From positions 690,181 to 754,180 of the forward strand of contig NZ_JAFMZO010000001.1 in the NCBI RefSeq assembly GCF_024436395.1: a stretch of DNA of 64,000 bases, given 5' to 3'. Positions 1 through 9,370 of this stretch are shown one piece after another (position 1 is the stretch's first letter; each line of letters starts with the position of its first letter). The DNA is from Paradesertivirga mongoliensis. GTDB lineage: Bacteria > Bacteroidota > Bacteroidia > Sphingobacteriales > Sphingobacteriaceae. The translations under genes and the position numbers were made by a program. The notes beneath the pieces were generated by a model that worked only from the letters and a program-made list of their open reading frames with translations, did no database searches and had not been told where the DNA came from.

Positions 1-2
1 CA

Positions 3-944
3 ACGATAAAAGGTGCTGGCGATGATGCTGCCGTGTTAGATTTTAGTGGTAAGAAAATGTTGATATCAACAGACTTACTGTTGGAGGGAATTCATTTTGA
101 TTTGGCATACACACCGCTTAAACATCTGGGTTACAAATCGGTACAGGTAAATCTTAGTGATATTTATGCGATGAACGGTACGGCTAGCCAAATTACGGTG
201 TCGCTAGGTTTATCAAGTAAGTTTCCGATAGAGGCGGTAGAAGAAATTTATTCAGGTATACTCCTGGCCTGTGATAAATATAAAGTTGATCTGGTGGGTG
301 GTGATACCTCATCTTCCAAGCAAGGTTTGGTGATCAGTGTAACTAGTATAGGATATGCCGATGAAGCAGATATTTGTTATCGAAATACAGCAGGTGAGGG
401 AGATTTAATCTGTGTATCCGGTGATTTGGGTGGTGCTTATATGGGTCTTCAATTATTAGAAAGAGAAAAGGCTATTTATCTTGAAAACCCGCAAATTCAA
501 CCTGATCTGGAAGGTAAGGATTATATTATTGAGCGGCAGTTAAAACCGGAAGCCAGAAAGGACATAGTAGAATTATTGCAGGATCTTAATATTAGACCAA
601 CATCGATGATTGATGTATCAGACGGATTATCTTCTGAAGTTATCCACATCTGTACACAGTCTGATAAAGGGTGTAATTTATATGAAGATAAATTGCCGAT
701 AGATCCGATGACTTACGATACAGCCAGAGAATTTAATCTGGATCCAACAGTTTGTGCATTAAGTGGCGGTGAAGATTATGAGTTGCTATTTACCATCAAA
801 CAGGCTGATTACGACAAGATTAAAAATAATATGGATATCAGTATTATCGGACATATTACTGAAAAATCTGCGGGGATGAATATTATTTCGAAATCTCAAA
901 TATCTCATCCCTTAAAAGCTCAGGGCTGGAATTCATTAAAATAA
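3..944 (+). CDS. thiL: Thiamine-monophosphate kinase ThiL (5' partial)
   Basis: Cytoplasmic ATP-dependent kinase that converts thiamine monophosphate to thiamine diphosphate, the last step of cofactor synthesis. The frame is open from base 3 and begins TIKGAGDDAAV, matching the N-terminal GDDAAV metal-binding motif of the family. STDLLLEGIHF, VGGDTSS, IDVSDGLSSE and LSGGEDYELLFT follow, all typical of ThiL and the PurM/AIR synthase fold. A GTG at 33 lies inside the conserved motif, so it is not the start; the true start is upstream of the window, with perhaps 20-35 residues missing. It converges with rmuC, leaving 8 bases between the two stops. Confidence 0.95.
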   Translation, partial: TIKGAGDDAAVLDFSGKKMLISTDLLLEGIHFDLAYTPLKHLGYKSVQVNLSDIYAMNGTASQITVSLGLSSKFPIEAVEEIYSGILLACDKYKVDLVGGDTSSSKQGLVISVTSIGYADEADICYRNTAGEGDLICVSGDLGGAYMGLQLLEREKAIYLENPQIQPDLEGKDYIIERQLKPEARKDIVELLQDLNIRPTSMIDVSDGLSSEVIHICTQSDKGCNLYEDKLPIDPMTYDTAREFNLDPTVCALSGGEDYELLFTIKQADYDKIKNNMDISIIGHITEKSAGMNIISKSQISHPLKAQGWNSLK

Positions 945-952
945 TGGGGATA

Positions 953-2305
953 TTAATCTTCCATTATTAACAATGGATCTATTTGTTTATTGGTTTTTGC
1001 ACCTAATTTCTTTAAGTTTTCCACTTTTACTATTAGATTTCCGTTTCCGGACGAAAGCTTCCCAAACGCGTCTGAATATGATTCTTTCGCTTTATCAAGA
1101 TTGTCACCCACCTTTTTAAGATCAGCGATAAATCCAACAAACTTATCATAAAGCGCACCAGCCTTTGTAGCAATATCAATGGCGTTGCGGGTTTGTTGCT
1201 CCTGTTTCCAGATTGAAGCAATAGTTTTTAAAGTAGCCAGTAAGGTAGATGACGTTACGATCACCACTCTTTTACTCCAGGCAAATTCAAATAACTCCAC
1301 ATCATGTTGAACAGCAATCGCAAAAGAAGATTCTACCGGAATAAACAATAAAACGAAATCAGGCGAATTAACACGATACAAATCGCTGTAATTTTTGTTG
1401 CTGAGGCCTTTGATATGTGCTTTTATCGAGCCTATATGATCATTTAAGTGTAAGAGCCTTTCTTCTTCCATTTCGCAGTTCATTAATCGTTCATAAGCTA
1501 TTAATGAAACCTTCGAATCAATAATGATATGTTTATTGTCTGGCAGTGTAATTACTATATCCGGTTGCAACCGGTTACCATTTTCGTCGGTAAAACTGCT
1601 TTGTTTTGTATATGATTCTCCGTTGATAAGTCCGGAGAGTTCTAATATTCTGTCCAATACAAACTCGCCCCAGTTACCTTGTTTCTTTGTGTCGGCTTTT
1701 AATGCTTTTGTTAGGTTATGGGCATCCTGACTTATTTTATAGTTGAGTTCGATCAGCTTTCCAAGCTCGCCTTTTAATATGTTTCGCTCGTCAGACTCGG
1801 CTTTATATACCTTTTCCACCTTGTCTTCAAAAGCTTTGATATTTTCTTTTAGTGGATTTAATAGTTGGTCGAGGTTTAACTTATTTACCTCGGTAAATCG
1901 AAGTGTCTTTTCGTCTAAAATTTTTCCGGCAATGAGCTCAAACTCTTTGTGGAATTTTTGCTGGAGCAATTCGATTCCTGCTTTTTGCTCGGCTAGTTTT
2001 TCCACTTGAGCCTGGTAAAATGCTTTGGAGCTTTCGAGCGAGTTGCTGGCCTCAGCCAGTTTTTCCCTTTCGGTTTGCAGCTCCCTCAATAAACGGTGCT
2101 TTTCGTCCATAAAAAACGATGCCATATTCTCTTTTTCGATGATAAGGTTGTCACATCGCTCTTCAACTCTGGCCAGTTTTAATCCGATTTGAATCTTTTC
2201 TTCAAGCGCAGATCTCAACAAGCTCGACACTCTGATGTATCTAAAATAAATCAGGGCAAAAGCTGCAGCTGTAGCGATAAGTAGGAGAATAAGTTGGGTA
2301 TTCAT
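953..2305 (-). CDS. rmuC: DNA recombination protein RmuC
   Basis: 450 residues. An N-terminal membrane segment (about residues 4-22) is followed by a long predicted coiled coil (about 30-200) rich in Glu, Lys and Leu. The C-terminal RmuC domain includes KKQGNWGEFVLDRILE, LQPDIVITLPDNKHIIIDSK and VLLFIPVESSFAIA, where the PD(I/V)...IDSK pattern is the nuclease-like core. RmuC proteins limit DNA inversion and rearrangement and are thought to act as membrane-tethered nucleases. Length and order match the family. It is transcribed alone, with no partner gene beside it. Confidence 0.93.
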   Translation of the reverse strand: MNTQLILLLIATAAAFALIYFRYIRVSSLLRSALEEKIQIGLKLARVEERCDNLIIEKENMASFFMDEKHRLLRELQTEREKLAEASNSLESSKAFYQAQVEKLAEQKAGIELLQQKFHKEFELIAGKILDEKTLRFTEVNKLNLDQLLNPLKENIKAFEDKVEKVYKAESDERNILKGELGKLIELNYKISQDAHNLTKALKADTKKQGNWGEFVLDRILELSGLINGESYTKQSSFTDENGNRLQPDIVITLPDNKHIIIDSKVSLIAYERLMNCEMEEERLLHLNDHIGSIKAHIKGLSNKNYSDLYRVNSPDFVLLFIPVESSFAIAVQHDVELFEFAWSKRVVIVTSSTLLATLKTIASIWKQEQQTRNAIDIATKAGALYDKFVGFIADLKKVGDNLDKAKESYSDAFGKLSSGNGNLIVKVENLKKLGAKTNKQIDPLLIMED

Positions 2306-2503
2306 TTTGCTAAAAATTTTATCAAAAATCTGAATCTTTAATCAAACGAGCAAAAATAATTAGTCACGGAGCATACTAATCTCCTAGCAAAATGTCAGTC
2401 ACAGGAAATTTATTCCTGCCAAAACCCTAAAAGCGTAAAAAATAAGTTAATATATGAGTAAGGAATACTTTTTGATTATCTTCACTAAAATCACATTAAG
2501 AAA

Positions 2504-3196
2504 ATGGGAATTATAATTTTTATTGGAATTGCAATAGTAAGCTTTCTGGTGCAATCCAGGTTTAAATCGAAGTTTAGAAAATACTCAGAAACACCTCTTT
2601 CATCCGGTTTAACCGGACGGGATATTGCTGAAAAAATGCTTCATGATCACGGGATCCGTGACGTAAGAATTTTATCGTCCGAAGGATCTTTGTCTGACCA
2701 CTACAATCCAGCCGACAGGACCGTTAATTTAAGTCCGGAAGTTTATGGAGGTCGTAGCATCGCAGCAGCAGCTGTAGCGGCGCACGAGTGCGGCCACGCG
2801 GTACAACATGCGAAAGCCTATTCATGGCTTCAGTTCCGTTCGGCTATGGTACCTGCGGTTAATATAGCATCCAACTTATTGCAATATGTATTTATGCTCG
2901 GTATCATTATGCTTGGAACCGGTATGGGCGAAACAATGCTTTGGGTGGCTTTTGGTTCGATGATCGTAGTTACTTTGTTTAGTGTGGTAACGTTACCGGT
3001 AGAATTTGACGCAAGTAACCGGGCTCTGGCGTGGTTGCAAACTAACCGCGGCATAATGCAGACAAGCATTGAACACAATCAGTCAAAAGACGCACTTTGG
3101 TGGGCAGCAATGACCTACGTGGTTGCCGCTCTGGGTTCTGTAGTTCAGTTACTGTATATCGCGATGATGCTTTTCGGAGGAAGAAGCGACGACTAG
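2504..3196 (+). CDS. Zinc-dependent membrane peptidase, YugP family
   Basis: 230 residues. The N-terminal membrane anchor (residues 1-16) is followed by a soluble part with the zinc-binding sequence AAAVAAHECGHAVQHA (HExxH type), then two or three membrane helices around 110-165 and another at the C-terminus. This is the layout of the neutral zinc metallopeptidase family typified by B. subtilis YugP, whose substrates are not known. The start gives a plausible hydrophobic N-terminus, and a strong terminator follows the stop. It appears monocistronic. Confidence 0.88.
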   Translation: MGIIIFIGIAIVSFLVQSRFKSKFRKYSETPLSSGLTGRDIAEKMLHDHGIRDVRILSSEGSLSDHYNPADRTVNLSPEVYGGRSIAAAAVAAHECGHAVQHAKAYSWLQFRSAMVPAVNIASNLLQYVFMLGIIMLGTGMGETMLWVAFGSMIVVTLFSVVTLPVEFDASNRALAWLQTNRGIMQTSIEHNQSKDALWWAAMTYVVAALGSVVQLLYIAMMLFGGRSDD

Positions 3197-3210
3197 AAGA
3201 TTCGCTAATT

Positions 3211-3247
3211 AAAAAAAGCTTTCTGAATTCAGAAAGCTTTTTTTATG
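3211..3247. terminator. Bidirectional rho-independent terminator
   Basis: A perfect palindrome with the core AAAGCTTTCTGAATTCAGAA and A/T runs on both sides. It lies between the convergent peptidase and apaG genes and could stop transcription from both. Confidence 0.85.
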
Positions 3248-3296
3248 CCTTTTAATCTGGATATCAACAAACTCCGTTAATACTTTTCGTGTTTAT

Positions 3297-3683
3297 CTAA
3301 TTGAGCTTGTAAGGCGCAATCATATTGAATTCAGGAATCTTTACTTCAAACTCCTCATTATCTACCAGACGGCGCATTTCGTAACTCCCTTTCATGCTGC
3401 CGATATCCGTTTTAAGATTACAGCCCGAAACGTATTCATGATAATCTCCCGGATCTATAACGGGTTGAAGACCCACGACTCCGTCGCCTTCCACTTCGCG
3501 ATGGGTGCCATTCGAGTCAAAAATGAACCAGTGCCGGCGCATTAACTGGACACTATAATCTGTAAGATTCTCGATATTTATTTTGTAGGCAAACATGTAA
3601 TGATCATTTGCCGGATTCGAATATTCGGGTTGGTAGATAGTTTCTACTGATATTTTAACGCCTTCGGTAATGTGTGTAATCAT
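3297..3683 (-). CDS. apaG: ApaG family protein
   Basis: 128 residues, the usual length of a single ApaG/DUF525 domain. It shows the family pattern: an N-terminal V.T.Y.PE region, YKINIENLTDYSVQLMRRHW, VEGDGVVGLQPVIDPGDYHEYVSGC and GSMKGSYEM. The fold is a fibronectin-III-like beta sandwich, and mutants of enteric homologues affect Co2+/Mg2+ tolerance; the biochemical role is unresolved. It lies just downstream of dusB on the same strand, 46 bases away, so the two may be co-transcribed. Confidence 0.95.
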   Translation of the reverse strand: MITHITEGVKISVETIYQPEYSNPANDHYMFAYKINIENLTDYSVQLMRRHWFIFDSNGTHREVEGDGVVGLQPVIDPGDYHEYVSGCNLKTDIGSMKGSYEMRRLVDNEEFEVKIPEFNMIAPYKLN

Positions 3684-3729
3684 AACAGAATCTGGTTTAA
3701 GTTAATGATATAAATCTTAAATCCAAAAA

Positions 3730-4722
3730 TCAAGCCAAGACCTCATCAAATTTATTGCTGATGTCTTCAAGTACTTCATTTATAGCATTCAGGCTTTCCA
3801 GTTTTACCAGCTGCATCCGGTAATCTTTGAAATTGGGAATTCCTTTAAAATAATTTGAATAGTGCCTGCGCATCTCAAAAATGCCGGTTTTTTCGCCTTT
3901 CCATTCTATCGATTTTAGAAGATGGGTTCTGCAAACATCAATTCTTTCAGACAAAATTGGGCCAGACAAATATTCTCCCGTTGCAAAAAAGTGTTTAATT
4001 TCTCTGAAAATCCAGGGGTAACCGATGGCAGCTCTGCCAATCATGATTCCATCTACCTCGTATTCCATTCGCCAGTTGGCAGCTTTTTCGATCGAATCCA
4101 CGTCTCCGTTACCAAAAATAGGAATGCTGATTCTCGGATTTCTTTTTATCTCTCTTATCAGGCTCCAGTCGGCCTCGCCTTTGTACATCTGAGCCCGGGT
4201 GCGGCCATGAATAGTCAAGGCTTGTATCCCAACATCCTGAAGGCGTTCGGCAACTTCATACACATTTTTGGTATTATCATCCCATCCTAATCTCGTTTTA
4301 ACAGTTACCGGCAGATGTGTAGATTCTACCACAGCTTTGGTCATTTTAACCATTTTGTCGATGTCCTGAAGCAAGCTGGCGCCGGCACCACGGCAAGCGA
4401 CATTTTTTACAGGGCAGCCATAATTTATATCTATTAAATCCGGGTTAGCTTTAGAGGCAATTTCCGTTGCTTCGCGCATGCTATCGATATTGCTGCCAAA
4501 TATTTGTATCCCGATAGGACGTTCATACTCGAATATATCGAGCTTTTGCACGCTTTTGGCAGCATCTCGAATCAATCCTTCGGACGAAATAAATTCGGTA
4601 TACATCATATCCACGCCATTTTGCTTACAAACAAAACGGAAAGGCGGATCGCTCACATCCTCCATGGGTGCTAGAAGCAGAGGGAAGTTACCCAAATCAA
4701 TATTTCCAATTTTAACTGCCAT
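3730..4722 (-). CDS. dusB: tRNA-dihydrouridine synthase DusB
   Basis: FMN-dependent enzyme that reduces uridine to dihydrouridine in the tRNA D-loop. Visible signatures are PLLLAPMEDVSDPPFR at the N-terminus, DINYGCPVKNVACRGAGASL with the catalytic Cys, VTVKTRLGWDD, LTIHGRTRAQMYKGEADW and IPIFGNGDV/GIMIGRAAIG for FMN phosphate binding. An in-frame ATG at 4761 would add 13 residues (MLQAHKDK...); I chose the ATG at 4722 because the family normally begins shortly before the first beta strand (KIGNIDLGNF). The C-terminal helical domain is complete. Confidence 0.94.
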   Translation of the reverse strand: MAVKIGNIDLGNFPLLLAPMEDVSDPPFRFVCKQNGVDMMYTEFISSEGLIRDAAKSVQKLDIFEYERPIGIQIFGSNIDSMREATEIASKANPDLIDINYGCPVKNVACRGAGASLLQDIDKMVKMTKAVVESTHLPVTVKTRLGWDDNTKNVYEVAERLQDVGIQALTIHGRTRAQMYKGEADWSLIREIKRNPRISIPIFGNGDVDSIEKAANWRMEYEVDGIMIGRAAIGYPWIFREIKHFFATGEYLSGPILSERIDVCRTHLLKSIEWKGEKTGIFEMRRHYSNYFKGIPNFKDYRMQLVKLESLNAINEVLEDISNKFDEVLA

Positions 4723-4793
4723 CGGCTTACCTAATACTTTATCTTTGTGCGCTTGTAACACGAATTTACAAAAATAGTATTATTAGATCGAAC

Positions 4794-5714
4794 ATGATTG
4801 CCAGGCCGTCAGAACAGCGTCATCCTTTAACAGCGCTTATTTTGCTTATTGCGATTGCCCTGGGAACTTTGGTGTTATTTGTAACACTTGCGCAATTTTT
4901 AGGGTCGCTGATTTATGGAATAGACATCACCTCGGCAATTCAAAGCGGAAACGCTTCAGCCGATGTACTAAGGCTTTTCAATTCTTGTTATTTATTTGGG
5001 ATGTTTTTGGTTCCTCCGTTGATTTATGCACGAATCAGGAGTAAAGCACCTCTTCAGTACCTCCAGGTAAAAGCGATAAACCCATGGTATCTGATTTTAA
5101 TTACATTTTTATTAATGCTTTTTGCGCAGCCCTTTATTGAATGGACAGTGCATATAAATCAACAATTAGAGTTTCCAGCCTTTCTTTCAGGTATCGAAAA
5201 CTGGATGAAGTACAAGGAAATAGAAGCTGAAATACTGACAAAGCAGCTGTTAGTAATGAACTCCGTGCCTGGCCTGTTGATAAACTTGTTTGTTATAGCG
5301 GTTATACCTGCCATTAGCGAAGAACTTTTTTTCAGAGGATGCCTGCAGAAAATTTTCACCACGTGGACAAATAACTACCATTGGGGAGTTTGGATTGCAG
5401 CTGCATTATTCAGTGCTATCCACTTACAGTTTTATGGGTTTCTTCCCAGAATGCTGCTGGGTGCACTATTTGGATATCTGTTTGTTTACAGTAAAAGCAT
5501 CTGGATCCCAATAATTGCTCACTTTTTTAATAATGCCTCTGCAGTAATGGCAGCATATAATTTACAAAGGCAGGGTAAATCTTTGGATATTATCACAAAA
5601 CCCGAATTTCAACAGTGGTATTTAGTGATACTAAGTGTTATTTTTACGGCTTTACTTTTCAGGATATTTCAGAAACTATCCTGGGGTAATAAAGAATTAT
5701 CAGATGAACGATAA
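4794..5714 (+). CDS. CPBP family intramembrane metalloprotease
   Basis: 306 residues with about eight hydrophobic segments. The CPBP (CAAX protease and bacteriocin-processing, also called Abi) motifs are present: ISEELFFRGCLQ (EExxxR), FSAIHLQFYGFLPRMLLGA (catalytic His) and IIAHFFNNASAV (second His). The family includes Rce1-type prenyl-protein proteases and bacteriocin immunity proteins; the bacterial substrate cannot be told from sequence. It starts a tight run: its 3' end overlaps the DUF2007 gene by 11 bases, and that gene overlaps cdsA by 4. Confidence 0.92.
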   Translation: MIARPSEQRHPLTALILLIAIALGTLVLFVTLAQFLGSLIYGIDITSAIQSGNASADVLRLFNSCYLFGMFLVPPLIYARIRSKAPLQYLQVKAINPWYLILITFLLMLFAQPFIEWTVHINQQLEFPAFLSGIENWMKYKEIEAEILTKQLLVMNSVPGLLINLFVIAVIPAISEELFFRGCLQKIFTTWTNNYHWGVWIAAALFSAIHLQFYGFLPRMLLGALFGYLFVYSKSIWIPIIAHFFNNASAVMAAYNLQRQGKSLDIITKPEFQQWYLVILSVIFTALLFRIFQKLSWGNKELSDER

Positions 5715-5907
5715 CTGGGTTAAGGTTTTTACGTCGACAGATTTTTTTAAATCTGAGATGGTAAAGCAATTTTTAGTAGAAAACAATATAGATGCGGTAG
5801 TTCTGAATAAGCAGGGATATCCTTATAACATTGGCGAGGTTGAGGTTTATGTACAGCCAAAATATTCGACGCACGCTCTGGAACTGATACAGCAGAACGA
5901 TTTATGA
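5704..5907 (+). CDS. DUF2007 small protein
   Basis: 67 residues starting MNDNWVKVFTSTDFFKSEMV. It matches the DUF2007 (putative prokaryotic signal-transducing) domain: a beta strand, a helix that bridges to FLVENNIDAVVLNKQ, and a final strand EVEVYVQPKYSTHALELI. The ferredoxin-like fold is annotated as regulatory without a proven function. The frame is open upstream to 5635, but that extension lies inside the protease gene, so the ATG at 5704 is the natural start. It overlaps both neighbours, implying translational coupling. Confidence 0.82.
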   Translation: MNDNWVKVFTSTDFFKSEMVKQFLVENNIDAVVLNKQGYPYNIGEVEVYVQPKYSTHALELIQQNDL

Positions 5908-6713
5908 AGGTAAGGGCAATTACAGGGTTTTTTTTCGTTTTGGTGATGCTTGCATCCTTGTTATTGGGGGCGTATGCCTTTGCTGTTTTTTTTATTGTTC
6001 TTAGTTTGCTATGCCTGGTAGAATTCTATAAGCTCGTAAAAAACGAAACTATCAGGCCACACCGGTCTCTGGGCGTTCTGCTGGCAGGAACCATTATTAC
6101 CCCTTTAGTTCTAAATTTCCTTTTCGAGGATTATTTAACCTATATTTTTTTATCGGTACCCGCGGCAATTTCTATTTGCGTAGTTGAATTGTACAGAAAA
6201 AAAGAACATCCCTTTATTAACCTTGCTTTCACATATTTTGGGATACTTTTTATCGTAATTCCATTCTGCTTTTTTACTGCCTCAGCATTTATCGGACAAA
6301 CGTTTAATTTCCACTTTCCACTGGCTTTTATGCTGATGCTATGGGCGAGCGATACGGGAGCATATTTATTCGGAGTTAACTTTGGGAAACATAAGCTATT
6401 TGAGAGGCATTCGCCAAAAAAATCCTGGGAGGGTTTCTTTGGCGGAATGTTCACCAGCCTCGTTGCAGCTTTAATCATCAGTACTCAATTTACCGAGCTT
6501 TCTGCGGTTCAATGGTGTATTATGTCGTTGATTATTGTGATAGCCGGAACCTTCGGCGATCTGTTTGAATCTATGCTGAAGCGAAGCATCTCTATAAAAG
6601 ATACCGGTTCCCTGCTTCCGGGACACGGCGGTCTATTAGACCGGTTCGACAGCTTATTATTTGCAGCGCCTCTCGTTTTTCTATATCTATATTGGATACT
6701 TAAATTTGGATGA
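5904..6713 (+). CDS. cdsA: Phosphatidate cytidylyltransferase CdsA
   Basis: 269 residues with about seven or eight membrane helices. This inner-membrane enzyme makes CDP-diacylglycerol from CTP and phosphatidic acid, the branch point for phospholipid head groups. The C-terminal family signature is clear: HSPKKSWEGFFGG, GDLFESMLKRSISIKDTGSL and LPGHGGLLDRFDSLLF, which carry the metal-binding Asp residues. The ATG overlaps the DUF2007 stop (ATGA). Confidence 0.95.
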   Translation: MKVRAITGFFFVLVMLASLLLGAYAFAVFFIVLSLLCLVEFYKLVKNETIRPHRSLGVLLAGTIITPLVLNFLFEDYLTYIFLSVPAAISICVVELYRKKEHPFINLAFTYFGILFIVIPFCFFTASAFIGQTFNFHFPLAFMLMLWASDTGAYLFGVNFGKHKLFERHSPKKSWEGFFGGMFTSLVAALIISTQFTELSAVQWCIMSLIIVIAGTFGDLFESMLKRSISIKDTGSLLPGHGGLLDRFDSLLFAAPLVFLYLYWILKFG

Positions 6714-6720
6714 TCAGACG

Positions 6721-7734
6721 ATGGAGAATAAGCCTTTATCACCAGAAGAAGACGTAAGCGAAACCCCGGATCCTGCATACAAAGACAGGTCTCTTCTTTA
6801 CATGGGTTTAGTACTAGGGGTAGTAATTGCAGTAATGGGCTATTTGACATTATTTGTAGAAGATCCCTCAAAATTTTTTGGCAAGGATGACGCCACGAAG
6901 CTAAAGGTCGAGGATAAGTCATCGATTCTTAACCAAAGCGAATCGATGAATGATGAGCAGGTTCGCGAAACGCTGATAAAATTTATTGAAGCATTTTATT
7001 ATGACCAGCGGCGTGGTTATTTTGATCCCCCAAGTTATTTTGCCGACATCACAGAAACATTTTATAATTACCACAATCTTACCCACAAGCGTGTAAAGGA
7101 AATTTACTGGCGGCGCATGACCGAGCTGGAAAACTTTAAAAGGATCTGGATAGTCTCTACACTTGATTTTAACCGTACCGATTCCAGGATAACTGCTACC
7201 TATTGGGCCAGAGAAAGTTATTTCAGGCGTTCCAGAAACGAGAATTATTCAGCTTTGATTAAATATGAGATGGTGATCGATGATATGGGTAAGATCGTTT
7301 CCTTACGGGAAGCAGAAATAAAGGATGTAGAAGTTCAGAAAGTATTACCAGACTCGATTTCTGACAGTGAACTACCGGTGGAACCTATCGAGGGCCAGCA
7401 ATCTGCTGGAACTGATAAGTTATATGATTTTAGTTTGGTAGATGTTGCGCCAGAGTTTGTAGGAGGGCAACGCGAGCTGACCCGTTACATCAGTAGTAAT
7501 CTAAGATATCCGGCTGTAGCCAAACAAAACAACGTACAGGGTAAAGTCTACTTGTCGTTTATTGTAGAAAAAGACGGGCAAATTACCGATGTGAAGGTGA
7601 AGCAGGGACTCGGCAGCGGCTGCGACGAAGAAGCTGTTCGTCTATTAAGAAATTCGCCTAAATGGCGTCCGGGCTTTGTTAAAGAGCAGCCCGTAAGGAC
7701 TTATTATGTTTTGCCTGTTACTTTTCAGTTGTAA
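6721..7734 (+). CDS. TonB C-terminal domain membrane protein
   Basis: 337 residues from the ATG at 6721 (MENKPLSPEEDV); a TTG at 6661 would extend into cdsA and is unlikely. One membrane helix lies at about residues 24-43 after a short cytoplasmic tail. The periplasmic part has a region with an NTF2- or SnoaL-like look (about 75-195) and a C-terminal TonB_C domain (about 250-337) with LRYPAVAKQNNVQGKVYLSF and SPKWRPGFVKEQPV. It lacks the long Pro-rich linker of classical TonB, so it may be an envelope structural or signalling protein rather than the main energy transducer. It starts 7 bases after cdsA. Confidence 0.82.
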   Translation: MENKPLSPEEDVSETPDPAYKDRSLLYMGLVLGVVIAVMGYLTLFVEDPSKFFGKDDATKLKVEDKSSILNQSESMNDEQVRETLIKFIEAFYYDQRRGYFDPPSYFADITETFYNYHNLTHKRVKEIYWRRMTELENFKRIWIVSTLDFNRTDSRITATYWARESYFRRSRNENYSALIKYEMVIDDMGKIVSLREAEIKDVEVQKVLPDSISDSELPVEPIEGQQSAGTDKLYDFSLVDVAPEFVGGQRELTRYISSNLRYPAVAKQNNVQGKVYLSFIVEKDGQITDVKVKQGLGSGCDEEAVRLLRNSPKWRPGFVKEQPVRTYYVLPVTFQL

Positions 7735-7736
7735 AT

Positions 7737-7770
7737 AAAGTTTCGATCCTTCTACGGATCGAAACTTTTA
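7737..7770. terminator. Bidirectional terminator between tonB-like and PspC genes
   Basis: AAAGTTTCGATCC and GGATCGAAACTTT form a perfect 13-bp stem around a 6-base loop, with A/T runs on both flanks, between two convergent genes. Confidence 0.85.
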
Positions 7771-7780
7771 CTGCTACTTC

Positions 7781-9358
7781 TTATTCTTCATGCTTCCTTT
7801 CAGCGTCTTCATTGGTGCATTTCAATCCATCTTCCGTCATTATCCATTCTGTTGGGGTATTATGCTCGCTTCCCTCACTCCGGCAATCCCAGGGATTTAG
7901 ATTTCTTAAATGGTGATCAAGATCGTGATCTATTATGATCCGGGTATTTACCGGAATTCTCAAACGCAGATCTAACTCTTGCGCCCGGAATAATCCGGTT
8001 CCGGTCAGCGACCAATACTTATCGAATTGAATGACAGAGTCTTGTTGGGTTGTTCGGTAGCTTACACGCTGGGCGGCTTCAATCGCATCTTCCATAGTGC
8101 GCCCGCGGCCACTCAGTTCCTTTACCAGCGAGAGTTTGCCATCATCGCTTTTTTCTATGAACAGGTCAAAACGGCGCATTTCGTCGGCAAAGTTCTCATC
8201 GCCATAAATCACTCTGCCAGAAAGTTCTCCAGAGTCTATGTTGTATTTAAGGCTGTCCTCCGCTGTAAGAAATATCTTGGAGTTTAGCTTCAGAACAAGG
8301 GTTGGGTGTATGTTCAGCTCAGAGGTCTGTTCAACCCGTGCTTCGCTTTTAAAATCGGCGGCTGTCTTAGAACCATAATAGACACCCATGCCAACACCTG
8401 TTAGCCACAAAATCAGCATTGCGAACGAGCCATATCTGGATACTACCCTGCGGTTGATTAACACACGTACTGCAAAAAGAGTTAGAGCGAGCAGCGGAAT
8501 TACCAGGATAAGAAAAGCGCTGAGGAAGATAGGTGCTCTGAAGGCCGGACGTATGGTGTTAAAAGGAAAGTGTTCAAATCCGGTATGATTTACGAAGCCG
8601 AGGCCAAATAGCAAACCAATAATCAGAGCAAACAAAGCAAATCCGCTAAGCACAATAATCAGAGCTACCAAGATTTTTATCAGCAGCTTAAGCAGTTTAC
8701 CGATGAAGCTGAAGATTTCGCGAATCGGGTCGTTGCTTTGGATTCGCTGATAAGGGGCGTTATAAGCGGAGTTAACATCCTGTTTGGACATTTCGGCTTC
8801 TTCATCGAAGGTTTTTTTGAAATTCTGAAGATTTATAGGCTCTCCTTTCATTGACATTTTTTCTTGTCTCGTTTTTGCGGTTGGCAGCACGATCCATAGA
8901 ATTAAGTATGGAATAAGGCCGATACCGGTAAACAGGGTTGATATAAGCGTGATAAGCCTTACCCATTTGGCTTCTATATTAAAATAGTGGCCCAAGCCTG
9001 CACATACCCCTCCTATCATACGGTCTTCGCTGTCTTTATACAGGTTTCGGCTCGACTTTAGTTTTGTGGCCTCGAATGTTTCGTCTTCATCGTTGCCTGC
9101 AAAATCACTTGCCTTACCCATTTGAGCCGTTATTTCCTCTACATCAGCCAGCACAATTACCTGTTTGCTTTGTTCGGCCAGCCGCTCATTGAACATTTCG
9201 GCCAGGCGGTTTTCGATATCAGTTACAATCTCGTCGCTGTCTGGGCTATAGGCGAAGTGCCGTTTAACTTCGGTCATGTAACTTTTTAAAATCTCATAAG
9301 CATCCTCTTCAATGTGGAACACGATGCCGTTTATATTAATTATTATGGTTTTATTCAT
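7781..9358 (-). CDS. PspC domain-containing membrane protein
   Basis: 525 residues. Residues 1-95 form a soluble N-terminal domain, MNKTIIININGIVFHIEEDA, common in Bacteroidota PspC proteins. The PspC domain at about 105-165 reads DRMIGGVCAGLGHYFNIEAKWVRLI and then a membrane helix. More helices lie around 225-345. The C-terminal 180 residues look extracytoplasmic and beta-rich. PspC proteins link to envelope-stress (phage-shock) responses; here there are no other psp genes. It lies 12 bases downstream of a PadR regulator on the same strand, which probably controls the pair. Confidence 0.87.
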   Translation of the reverse strand: MNKTIIININGIVFHIEEDAYEILKSYMTEVKRHFAYSPDSDEIVTDIENRLAEMFNERLAEQSKQVIVLADVEEITAQMGKASDFAGNDEDETFEATKLKSSRNLYKDSEDRMIGGVCAGLGHYFNIEAKWVRLITLISTLFTGIGLIPYLILWIVLPTAKTRQEKMSMKGEPINLQNFKKTFDEEAEMSKQDVNSAYNAPYQRIQSNDPIREIFSFIGKLLKLLIKILVALIIVLSGFALFALIIGLLFGLGFVNHTGFEHFPFNTIRPAFRAPIFLSAFLILVIPLLALTLFAVRVLINRRVVSRYGSFAMLILWLTGVGMGVYYGSKTAADFKSEARVEQTSELNIHPTLVLKLNSKIFLTAEDSLKYNIDSGELSGRVIYGDENFADEMRRFDLFIEKSDDGKLSLVKELSGRGRTMEDAIEAAQRVSYRTTQQDSVIQFDKYWSLTGTGLFRAQELDLRLRIPVNTRIIIDHDLDHHLRNLNPWDCRSEGSEHNTPTEWIMTEDGLKCTNEDAERKHEE

Positions 9359-9370
9359 GGCTTGGATATG

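Noticed and set aside
940..968. AATAATGG/CCATTATT hairpin across the thiL and rmuC ends
   Set aside because: The stem is A/T-rich with a 13-base loop and no T-run, and half of it codes for RmuC; too weak to call a terminator.
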